Below are positions 7,014 to 12,296 of a DNA stretch of 12,296 nucleotides, in pieces; within the stretch, counting starts at the first letter, position 1, and every line of letters begins with the position of its first letter. The DNA is from a bacterium. GTDB lineage: Bacteria; Patescibacteriota; Patescibacteriia; 2-12-FULL-60-25. Below the pieces are notes generated by a model. It was not told the DNA's origin. It did not search any database and saw only the letters and a program-made list of their open reading frames with translations. Location of the stretch: positions 1-12,296 of the forward strand of contig JAGVIJ010000061.1 in assembly GCA_020056125.1 (NCBI GenBank). The letters run 5' to 3'. The position numbers and the translations under genes are program-made.

Positions 7014-7038
7014 AAAATGCTTTAATGTTTTTATGCTT

Positions 7039-7995
7039 TCATGCTCCAGTGATTACTGGGCCTTGGGGCGTAACTTTAATCCGTCCTTTGACTGTGAAGC
7101 CGGCGGCCAACTTATGTCCGCCGCCGCCCATGCGTTGAGCTAGCTTGGAAATGTCTCGAGACTTACTGCGCAGAGAACCTTTAACTTCTCCGGTGGGCAA
7201 TTCTTTTAAAACCATGATGGTGTCGGTTTGGCCGACCATGGAACTTAAAAAATTAGTCAGCCCATCTTCTATTCCCGACGGCAGATTTTTTAAATCTTCT
7301 TGCAAGATATAAGTCGTGGCCATGTCGTATTTAAGATTGTGGTTCAAACGAGACAGTAGGATACCCCAAAGTTTTAAAGTATCTATGGTTTGATAGTTGT
7401 GGATGTGATGCGCGATTTCATGATAGCGCGCGCCGGCCGAAAATAATTTTCCGGCGATCCCCAAACTTTCTGCGCTGGTGAGGCTATTGGAAAAATTACC
7501 GGTGTCAGTCAGTATGCCGGTTAAAAGCGAGGTGGCCATTTTAGGATCAATGAAAATTTTATTGGCTTCAAAAAAATGGAAGACCACCTCCGAAGCTGAA
7601 CTGGCCTGGGGCATGACTAAATTGAAGTGGCCATAGTTGGTGTTGGTCACATGATGATCCAGGTTGGCGATTTGATAGTTGCCGGGCAAGCGCGGCAAAT
7701 ATTCGGTAATGCCACAGTGCTGCAAATCTCCGGAATCAAGCACGATAATCAAGTCGTATGATTGATCAAAAATTTTTGGATCTTGCGTATAAAGATGAAT
7801 GTTGTCCAGATAGTGAAAGGTCTGCGGCGGAGCATCCAAACAAAAAGCCGTAACATTTTTATTTTCTCGCAACAGCCAATTGAGCAGGGCCGAGCTGGCG
7901 CCCAAAGCATCTCCATCCGGTTTTTGGTGTGTGGTCAGCAAAATTCGATCCGCTTGGCGGATGGCTTGGCCGAGTTGCTTAAAAAGATGATCCAT
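7039..7995 (-). CDS. nrnA: DHH/DHHA1-family phosphoesterase, NrnA-like (nanoRNase / pAp phosphatase)
   Basis: 318 residues. NrnA-type enzymes degrade RNA of two to five nucleotides and dephosphorylate pAp, doing the job of Orn where that is absent; c-di-NMP or pApA hydrolysis is a related activity. All family motifs are in order: HQKPDGDALG (23-32), LDSGD (86-90), NLDHH (111-115), GILTDTGNF (160-168), and in the DHHA1 domain GSLRSKS (273-279) and MGGGGHKLAAGF (289-300). The manganese-binding residues are thus present. The ATG at 7995 gives the usual opening, with the first motif about 23 residues in. The leader holds a 7-bp tandem repeat rather than a Shine-Dalgarno. clpP lies downstream on the same strand. 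The exact substrate within the family is inferred. Confidence 0.9.
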   Translation of the reverse strand: MDHLFKQLGQAIRQADRILLTTHQKPDGDALGASSALLNWLLRENKNVTAFCLDAPPQTFHYLDNIHLYTQDPKIFDQSYDLIIVLDSGDLQHCGITEYLPRLPGNYQIANLDHHVTNTNYGHFNLVMPQASSASEVVFHFFEANKIFIDPKMATSLLTGILTDTGNFSNSLTSAESLGIAGKLFSAGARYHEIAHHIHNYQTIDTLKLWGILLSRLNHNLKYDMATTYILQEDLKNLPSGIEDGLTNFLSSMVGQTDTIMVLKELPTGEVKGSLRSKSRDISKLAQRMGGGGHKLAAGFTVKGRIKVTPQGPVITGA

Positions 7996-8004
7996 AGTTC
8001 AATT

Positions 8005-8042
8005 ACGAATGACGAATGACGAATGACGAATGACGAATGACG
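8005..8042. repeat. Tandem repeat, 7-bp unit, about 5.4 copies, in the nrnA leader
   Basis: ACGAATG is repeated five times without error (8005-8039), followed by ACG. It ends 9 bases before the nrnA ATG (on the - strand) and begins just inside the predicted transcription start, so it would make up almost the whole 5' leader as repeated UCAUUCG units. Confidence 0.95.
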
Positions 8043-8043
8043 G

Positions 8044-8072
8044 AGCATATAGGTTTTTGGGATAAGAGTCAA
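8044..8072 (-). promoter_or_regulatory. nrnA: Probable nrnA promoter
   Basis: On the - strand, TTGACT (8067-8072) and TATGCT (8044-8049) are exactly 17 bases apart. Initiation near 8037 gives a leader of about 41 bases made mostly of the 7-bp repeat. Confidence 0.55.
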
Positions 8073-8171
8073 GGGTAGGTGCGTTCCCCCGTATTCTAAT
8101 ATCAATGCACCACCCATTGACCTTCGTATATTCCAGGCAAAAATAAAATCATCATCTTACTAAAATGTATT

Positions 8172-8211
8172 CACCCATGAAGAATGGCCGATAGGACGTT
8201 TTCCATGGGTG
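8172..8211. repeat. GATA-loop palindrome, copy 1 (imperfect)
   Basis: Two 17-base arms, ACCCATGAAGAATGGCC and GGACGTTTTCCATGGGT, flank a GATA loop (8190-8193). Pairing is complete except for two mismatches and two G-T wobbles, plus one more C-G pair outside (8172/8211). It shares the edge (CACCCAT) and core (CCGATAGGAC) with copy 2, 135 bases away. No T run follows directly, so it is a poor terminator. Confidence 0.8.
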
Positions 8212-8307
8212 TTAAGATTGTTTTACTTGAGAGGAAGATGGATCAATGTTTTGGTGGTTTTTATCCGTTTGTTCATCATTAATAAAATCAAACATAAATT
8301 TTTTTGC

Positions 8308-8345
8308 ACCCATAGGAAGTGTCCGATAGGACACTTCCTATGGGT
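8308..8345. repeat. GATA-loop palindrome, copy 2 (perfect)
   Basis: A perfect 17-bp stem, ACCCATAGGAAGTGTCC with its exact complement, around a GATA loop (8325-8328). TTTGATTTTTT follows on the + strand, and a matching AAAATCAAAC lies at 8284-8293, so an outer stem could extend the structure. It could terminate + strand transcription, but no + strand gene precedes it. As a pair with copy 1 it looks like a small palindromic repeat family or the ends of a decayed mobile element. Confidence 0.85.
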
Positions 8346-8414
8346 TTGATTTTTTGTCGTATACCATCTTATACCCGGATTTCAGCCGGTGCAGTAGTAA
8401 CTTGAATTCGTCAC

Positions 8415-8444
8415 AAAATCACGATCCAGTTTTGGGTCGTGATT
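8415..8444 (-). terminator. Possible terminator of the HEXXH-protein gene
   Basis: An 11-bp stem (8417-8427 with 8434-8444, one wobble) with a 6-base loop starts about 20 bases after the - strand stop codon at 8465. On the - strand only a short T run (ATTTTG) follows, so it is a modest terminator. Confidence 0.45.
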
Positions 8445-8464
8445 CTGCGGGGTAACGCAAACGC

Positions 8465-9133
8465 TCATGCGTTCCTGATTACCAACGGGCACAGTCTTGA
8501 AGCCGCTTCAAAGACTTTTTTAATATCCCTCGTTTCAACCCACGTCTTACGCACGACGGCTCGCATCTCTTGATGTTGCGGGTATCCATCATCATGCGCT
8601 CCATCCAATACATCCTGGAACTCTATATTGAGGAGTTCCGTCAGAGATTCCTTTGCGTCGTTATAGCATCCCTTTGTCATACGCCCGCTCGTTACCTCTC
8701 CACGGAAGACCCACCATGTCCAAAAGTGGAGTAGCTCGTGCAGAATGGTTTTATTTGGAAACGGTTTTGAAATAGAAACGAAAAAATAACCTTGTTCAAT
8801 ATTATAAGAGCAACGAGTATCCGTGGTGAGAAAAACTCGAACGATACCCAGCGGGCATGTGATACCAAATATCGACTCAATTTTTTTCAGGCATTCCTGT
8901 TCAATCGATTGCCATGCGTTGCTGATTCGTTCAGTCTCACGCGAGATATCGAATTTTTGTTCCGCGATGTATTCCGTGATGAATGTAGCCAATTTTTTAT
9001 CTTCAAAGATTTCGCCGTATTCGGCGACGTATAGCGCCTGCATTTTTGTGGGTTGCTTATTATTTTTCGATTGAGAGGCTATCTGGTAGTTTTCGGCGTC
9101 TTTTTGCAGATCGTATTGAAATTGTAATTTCAT
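8465..9133 (-). CDS. Hypothetical HEXXH-motif (metalloprotease-like) protein
   Basis: 222 residues with no signal peptide or membrane segment. HELLHFWTWW (132-141) is an HEXXH zinc motif. About 30 residues on, KESLTELLNIEF (161-172) offers Glu162 or Glu166 as a possible third ligand, a gluzincin-like layout. The first 80 residues are charged and helical and do not resemble a known domain. The final third is helical and includes GYPQHQEMR (183-191). I do not recognise a named family, and peptidase activity is inferred from the motif alone. The gene stands alone on the - strand. It is divergent from smc across 113 bases, with a small GGTAT/ATACC hairpin 8 bases before its ATG and no Shine-Dalgarno. 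A sampled line (8881) counts about 42% G+C, lower than gyrA, which fits a later-acquired gene. Confidence 0.7.
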   Translation of the reverse strand: MKLQFQYDLQKDAENYQIASQSKNNKQPTKMQALYVAEYGEIFEDKKLATFITEYIAEQKFDISRETERISNAWQSIEQECLKKIESIFGITCPLGIVRVFLTTDTRCSYNIEQGYFFVSISKPFPNKTILHELLHFWTWWVFRGEVTSGRMTKGCYNDAKESLTELLNIEFQDVLDGAHDDGYPQHQEMRAVVRKTWVETRDIKKVFEAASRLCPLVIRNA

Positions 9134-9230
9134 GCGTACATGGTATCAGCAATACCCAAGGAGTTCTAGCAAACTGGAGGAGGATTTTTTATAGGCTCTA
9201 CAATTATATCCGTCTTCTTTTTTTCTTACG

Positions 9231-9236
9231 CATAAT
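9231..9236 (+). promoter_or_regulatory. Possible -10 box of smc
   Basis: CATAAT (5 of 6) lies 10 bases before the smc ATG. No -35 stands out. It fits the near-leaderless pattern of other genes here but is weak alone. Confidence 0.25.
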
Positions 9237-9246
9237 GAGTTAAGCT

Positions 9247-11463
9247 ATGGGGGCTGTGCATCTAAAAAGATTGGAACTTCAGGGATTTAAAACCTTTGCG
9301 CAAAAGACGGTTTTGGAATTTCTACCGGATACGGGCGGACGTCCCGGACTCACAGCCATTGTGGGACCCAATGGTTCGGGCAAATCCAACGTCGCCGATG
9401 CTCTGCGCTGGGTCATGGGCGAGCAAAGCTTAAAATTATTACGCGCTAAAAAATCCGAGGACATTGTGTTCAGCGGTTCAGCTAAAAAATCGCGCGCTGG
9501 TTTTGCGGAGGTGAGCATGACGCTCGTAAACGATGATCGGCCGGAAATCGATCTGCCGGAAATTGTGGCTACGCGGCGTTTGTATCGCAACGGCCAGTCC
9601 GAATATGAAATCAATAAAAAATCCGTGCGGCTGACTGATGTGGTTTTGCTTTTGGCGCAAGCCGGTTTGGGTCAGCGCACTTACAGCGTGATCGGCCAGG
9701 GCATGGTGGATAGCGTACTTTCGGCAACGCCGTTAGAGCGCAAGGAATTTTTTGATGAGGCCGCAGGTTTAAAGCCTTTGCAATTAAAAAAACAAGCTTC
9801 GCTGAATAAATTAGAGGCCACCAAGGATAATTTAAAACAGGCGGAGTTGATTTTGCATGAAATCAGTCCGCGCCTCGGCACGCTGGAGCGGCAAGCGCGG
9901 CGTTTGGAACAGCGCAGCGCCATTGAAAAAGAATTACGCGAAGCCGAGGTTCAATATTATGGGGGAGTGTGGTTTGAATTGCGCAGCAAGCTGGCTGAAG
10001 TTGCGGTCGCCATCAAACAGGCTGAAGGGAAAAAAGCTGAATATATGAAGCGCGTGCGGGGTTTGGAGGAAGAGTTATCCGCTTTAGAAACATCGGCGCC
10101 TACTTCAGCCGGGTTTAAGGAAATTCGTCAGGAGTTGGATGAACTGGCGCGACAGCGCGCCGGATTGCGCGAGGAGCAGCTAAAGTTGGAGAGCACACGC
10201 GAGTTCAGCCGTTTGAAATCCGAAAAGAGCTGGTCGCCTTTGCCTTTATCAAAAATTATTGAGACGCTCGAGCGTTTGCGCGCGCAACACGAATCTCTTT
10301 GGACGGCGGTTGGGGGAGCGGCGCCGGATTTTGATCAATTAAAAAAGTTAATTGCGGAGATTAAAAAAGATAATGAGCATCTATTGTCTCAATTACAGCG
10401 TCCGGTAGCGGGTCAATCGTCCACGGCTGCAGACCCGGCGTTGGAAAAGAAGTTGCATGAGCTGGCCGGTGAAATTACTCGTTTGGATGGTTTGATTAAA
10501 GATGCTGAAGCGCGTTGGGAAAATTGGAATCAATCAGAGCAAGCCGGGCGCGCGCGTATTTTTGAGTTGCAGCATAAATTAACGGATGGGCGAAAAGAGG
10601 CCTCGCATGTGGAAGGTAAGTTAAATGAAACGGCCGTGAATTTAGCGCGGTTGGAAACGCGCCGCGAGGGATTTTTACAAGATTTGCGTTTGCACGCGCC
10701 TGACTCGGAACAGCAACTGGAAGGATTAGCGGATGAATTCGGCGCCAAAAAAACTCCGGCGGAAATTGAGGCGTTAGCGCCGCAAATCAGCAAGTTGCGC
10801 TCCAAGTTGGAATGGATCGGCAGTATTGATCCGGAGGTGATTAAGGAATATGAAGACACACAAAAACGCTTTAGCGATTTGGAGACGCAGACGCAGGATT
10901 TAAAACAAGCCATGGCTTCGCTTGAGTCCATCATTGTGGAGTTGGACGTCACCATCAAAGAGCGCGCGGAAACCGCCTTTCGAGTTTTGGATCGCGAGTT
11001 TGGAAATTATTTTAAAAAATTGTTTGGCGGCGGCGAAGCCAAATTGGTTGAAATCCAATCTGAATCCGAGGAGGTTGAAATCGACGAGGCAGCGGCGACC
11101 GAAGAGGAGGAACGAGTGGTGGGTGTGGAGATTTTGGCCACTCCGCCGGGCAAGCGCTTAAAGTCCGTGGCCCTGCTCTCGGGCGGGGAGCGCGCACTGA
11201 CTTCCATCGCTTTAATCTGCGCCATCATGGCCACTAACCCCTCGCCGTTTGTGGTGTTGGATGAGGTGGATGCGGCGCTCGACGAATCCAACTCGCGTAA
11301 ATTTGCAGACATCATCAGCCAGCTGGCGGATCGTACGCAGTTTGTGGTAATCACGCATAACCGCGCCACTATGAATCAGGCGCATGTGTTATATGGCGTA
11401 ACCATGGGCGATGATGGAGTGTCCCAGCTTTTGTCTGTGAAATTGGAGGAGGTTAATCATTAA
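9247..11463 (+). CDS. smc: Compact SMC-family chromosome segregation ATPase lacking a hinge
   Basis: 738 residues; bacterial SMC is usually about 1,150-1,200. SMC forms dimers that extrude and hold DNA loops for chromosome compaction. The opening VHLKRLELQGFKTF is canonical. Walker A is GPNGSGKSN (40-48), and RTYSVIGQGMVD (144-155) and FFDEAAGLK (168-176) are SMC-specific. The C-terminal half has WIGSIDPEVIKEYEDTQKRF (523-542), FKKLFGGGEAKL (589-600), PPGKR, the signature LSGGERALT (644-652) and Walker B VVLDEVDAALDES (669-681). Between them lie two coiled arms (about 177-385 and 400-580) joined by a Pro/Ser/Ala turn (PVAGQSSTAADPA, 386-398) in place of the roughly 150-residue hinge with its conserved glycines. 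All parts are in one frame, so this is not a frameshifted gene. A GTG start at 9256 is an alternative. ScpA and ScpB are not in the window. Confidence 0.9.
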   Translation: MGAVHLKRLELQGFKTFAQKTVLEFLPDTGGRPGLTAIVGPNGSGKSNVADALRWVMGEQSLKLLRAKKSEDIVFSGSAKKSRAGFAEVSMTLVNDDRPEIDLPEIVATRRLYRNGQSEYEINKKSVRLTDVVLLLAQAGLGQRTYSVIGQGMVDSVLSATPLERKEFFDEAAGLKPLQLKKQASLNKLEATKDNLKQAELILHEISPRLGTLERQARRLEQRSAIEKELREAEVQYYGGVWFELRSKLAEVAVAIKQAEGKKAEYMKRVRGLEEELSALETSAPTSAGFKEIRQELDELARQRAGLREEQLKLESTREFSRLKSEKSWSPLPLSKIIETLERLRAQHESLWTAVGGAAPDFDQLKKLIAEIKKDNEHLLSQLQRPVAGQSSTAADPALEKKLHELAGEITRLDGLIKDAEARWENWNQSEQAGRARIFELQHKLTDGRKEASHVEGKLNETAVNLARLETRREGFLQDLRLHAPDSEQQLEGLADEFGAKKTPAEIEALAPQISKLRSKLEWIGSIDPEVIKEYEDTQKRFSDLETQTQDLKQAMASLESIIVELDVTIKERAETAFRVLDREFGNYFKKLFGGGEAKLVEIQSESEEVEIDEAAATEEEERVVGVEILATPPGKRLKSVALLSGGERALTSIALICAIMATNPSPFVVLDEVDAALDESNSRKFADIISQLADRTQFVVITHNRATMNQAHVLYGVTMGDDGVSQLLSVKLEEVNH

Positions 11464-11506
11464 TTTGAGTTTAAACAGCGGGAATGGGGCGGGGTTGACA
11501 AACCTG

Positions 11507-11535
11507 TTGACCGGGGTTTTGTAAGGGAATATACT
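11507..11535 (+). promoter_or_regulatory. Strong promoter P1 downstream of smc
   Basis: TTGACC (11507-11512) and TATACT (11530-11535) are 17 bases apart. A second TTGACA (11495-11500) lies 12 bases upstream. Initiation near 11542 would transcribe the structured region and possibly the VanW-like gene. Confidence 0.7.
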
Positions 11536-11587
11536 GTTTTTAGTACTTTGGACGGCTCAAAAGACCGTTTTTTAGTCTCTTTGATCC

Positions 11588-11601
11588 AGCGCTTAAGCGC
11601 T
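11588..11601. promoter_or_regulatory. 14-bp palindrome at the -35 of P2, possible operator
   Basis: AGCGCTTAAGCGCT is a perfect palindrome whose last base is the first base of the P2 -35 box. A dimeric regulator bound here would compete with RNA polymerase. No matching regulator is in the window. Confidence 0.3.
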
Positions 11602-11629
11602 TGACAGAAAGGCCGATATATGGTAAAAA
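11601..11629 (+). promoter_or_regulatory. Promoter P2 just before the rod-shaped RNA
   Basis: A consensus TTGACA (11601-11606) and TAAAAA (11624-11629) are 17 bases apart, with TGG (TGn, extended -10) immediately before the -10. Initiation near 11636 would place the start about 33 bases before the long inverted repeat. Confidence 0.6.
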
Positions 11630-11635
11630 TGGTTT

Positions 11636-11797
11636 AGGGTTTGAGATTTTTTATAACCAATTCAGTTCAAGACGAGGCTTTAAGCAATCCGTATCCACGA
11701 CAAGCATGGGGCTTTCTTGAAGGGTGTCGCAGGTCTTCGGACTCGCATATCCCTACTAGAAAGTTTCTTGGATGCGGATTGCTTGAGGCCTTGTTTT
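11636..11797 (+). ncRNA. Candidate structured RNA with a 129-nt rod hairpin
   Basis: The segment 11669-11697 pairs with 11769-11797 over 29 uninterrupted positions, five of them G-U wobbles. Inside, after a 10-base one-sided bulge (11698-11707), a second stem pairs 11708-11717 with 11758-11767. A third pairs AGGG (11721-11724) with CCCT (11751-11754). The tip is GGTC-TTCG-GACT, a very stable C(UUCG)G tetraloop. Two good + strand promoters lie upstream and no open frame explains the pairing. The right arm ends in TTGTTTTAG, so the rod may also terminate transcription. I could not match it to tmRNA, SRP RNA or RNase P RNA. A 6S-like role is possible, but the stem is too continuous and lacks the symmetric open bubble. 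It lies between smc and the VanW-like gene. The 5' end is inferred from P2. Confidence 0.55.
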
Positions 11798-11867
11798 AGT
11801 TAATGACATGAAAATTTTAAAGCCACGGTGGTTGGCGCTAGGTCTTAAATTTAAATTTTTAACAAGG

Positions 11868-11873
11868 TATACT
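11868..11873 (+). promoter_or_regulatory. -10 box placed for a leaderless VanW-family transcript
   Basis: TATACT ends 6 bases before the ATG at 11880, so initiation would fall on or next to the start codon. A TTAAAT 17 bases upstream is a poor -35. Confidence 0.4.
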
Positions 11874-11879
11874 GGTGAC

Positions 11880-12296
11880 ATGCTAAGCAAAGTGAAAGGG
11901 CTTTTGGGTCGGCCGGTCATCATTTGGAGCGGGGTGATTATTGGATTGCTCAGCGGTTTAAGTTTGGCGGCTTATGGTTCGCAAGCTGCGTATGCGCGGT
12001 TGTACGAGAATCGAATTTTCCCTGGCGTAAAAGTTTTAAACGTGCGTTTGTACGGTTTGACCAAGAGCGAAGCGCGCGAGGTGTTGCAAAAATCCGTGGA
12101 TGATAATTTGTCCAAGGGATTGCGTTTTGTGTTTCGCGGCCAAGAAGCGCAGCTCGAGACCACTTTATTGGCCAAGGGTTCGGATGCGGCGCGCGATTTG
12201 ATCAGTTATGAAATTGAAGATGGTTTACAGCGCGCCTATGCCGTGGGACGAGGCGGTTTTTGGTTGAGTAATTTTAGCGCGCAAGTGGCGGCGCGC
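11880..12296 (+). CDS. VanW/YoaR-type envelope protein, N-terminal part (runs off the window)
   Basis: 139 codons are visible, open to the right edge. A short basic N-terminus (MLSKVKG) precedes a membrane segment at about 12-34 (VIIWSGVIIGLLSGLSLAAY), then a region predicted to lie outside the membrane. RIFPGVKVLNVRLYGLTKSEAREVLQ (about 45-70) matches the start of the peptidoglycan-binding domain (PG_binding_4 type) that precedes VanW domains in Gram-positive bacteria and many CPR bacteria. The end, RAYAVGRGGFW, matches the domain's A-x-x-x-G-R-x-G pattern. It probably acts in the cell wall, but the VanW domain itself is beyond the window. An in-frame ATG at 11808 would add 24 residues. I prefer 11880 because a -10 box ends 6 bases before it and the membrane segment is then near the N-terminus. 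Confidence 0.75.
   Translation, partial: MLSKVKGLLGRPVIIWSGVIIGLLSGLSLAAYGSQAAYARLYENRIFPGVKVLNVRLYGLTKSEAREVLQKSVDDNLSKGLRFVFRGQEAQLETTLLAKGSDAARDLISYEIEDGLQRAYAVGRGGFWLSNFSAQVAAR

Larger units (their letters stand above)
8073..8464. other. Non-coding AT-rich gap with palindromes
   Basis: About 390 bases between the nrnA promoter and the HEXXH gene. I see no convincing gene, tRNA or known RNA here. It holds two related palindromes and one weak terminator (listed separately). The heptamer CACCCAT occurs at 8111-8117 as well as at the left edge of both palindromes (8172 and 8307), so a third, decayed half-copy may be present. Outside these I see nothing. Confidence 0.6.

Noticed and set aside
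9247..11463. smc as a truncated or frameshifted gene
   Set aside because: Walker A, signature and Walker B are all in one uninterrupted frame with coiled arms on both sides, so the short form appears genuine.
11552..11573. Early terminator or attenuator just after P1 (ACGG...CCGT then T run)
   Set aside because: Only four solid base pairs before a mismatch, too weak to annotate, although the T run is suggestive.
11540..11797. RNase P RNA, SRP RNA or tmRNA
   Set aside because: ACAGAAA near 11604 and CAGGTC near 11730 recall parts of RNase P and SRP RNA, but the conserved cores (P4 regions, SRP GGAA-AGCAG loop, tRNA-like end and tag frame) are absent.
11808..11879. Longer start for the VanW-like protein at ATG 11808
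   Set aside because: It would add 24 residues and put the TATACT box inside the coding region. There is no ribosome site, and the start at 11880 gives a better membrane anchor. It remains possible.

Overview
The window looks like chromosomal DNA from a bacterium of the Candidate Phyla Radiation (Patescibacteria), most likely a Parcubacteria-type lineage. This is inference from the set and order of genes, the stripped-down proteins and the short intergenic tandem repeats; no rRNA or taxonomic marker was searched. Most genes are core housekeeping genes.

Left part, + strand: the 3' end of ruvC (1-175); a galactose-1-phosphate uridylyltransferase-like gene (201-1112); a UlaG-like metallo-beta-lactamase-fold protein that has lost nearly all its metal ligands (1241-1885); a small single-pass membrane protein (1925-2380); and full-length gyrA (2392-4929), which has Leu at the position of E. 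coli GyrA Ser83. Next comes a self-contained unit: a near-consensus promoter, a strong Shine-Dalgarno, a stand-alone asparagine-synthetase-domain gene (4992-5813) and a strong terminator. Its G+C is clearly higher than its neighbours'. A 92-residue His/Cys-rich protein (5901-6179) follows.

Middle part, - strand: clpP (6245-6859) faces the His/Cys-rich gene across a perfect 30-bp palindrome that can terminate both. nrnA, a DHH-family phosphoesterase (7039-7995), lies upstream of clpP. A 24-bp tandem repeat separates the two, and a 7-bp tandem repeat forms most of the predicted nrnA leader. An AT-rich stretch (about 8073-9240) holds two related palindromes with identical GATA loops and an orphan HEXXH (metalloprotease-like) gene on the - strand (8465-9133).

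Right part, + strand: a compact SMC ATPase (9247-11463, 738 residues) with both ATPase halves but no visible hinge domain. A 416-bp gap follows, with two good promoters and a 129-nt rod-shaped inverted repeat, a strong candidate for an undescribed structured RNA. The window ends inside a VanW/YoaR-type cell-envelope protein that begins at 11880.

The genes serve recombination (ruvC), DNA topology (gyrA), chromosome organisation (smc), proteolysis (clpP) and nucleotide or nanoRNA turnover (nrnA). Apart from the asparagine-synthetase-like gene, almost none has a recognisable Shine-Dalgarno, and several have a -10-like box just before the start codon, which suggests leaderless transcripts. The best candidates for something new are the rod RNA, the hinge-less SMC, the metal-site-less MBL protein and the twin palindromes.
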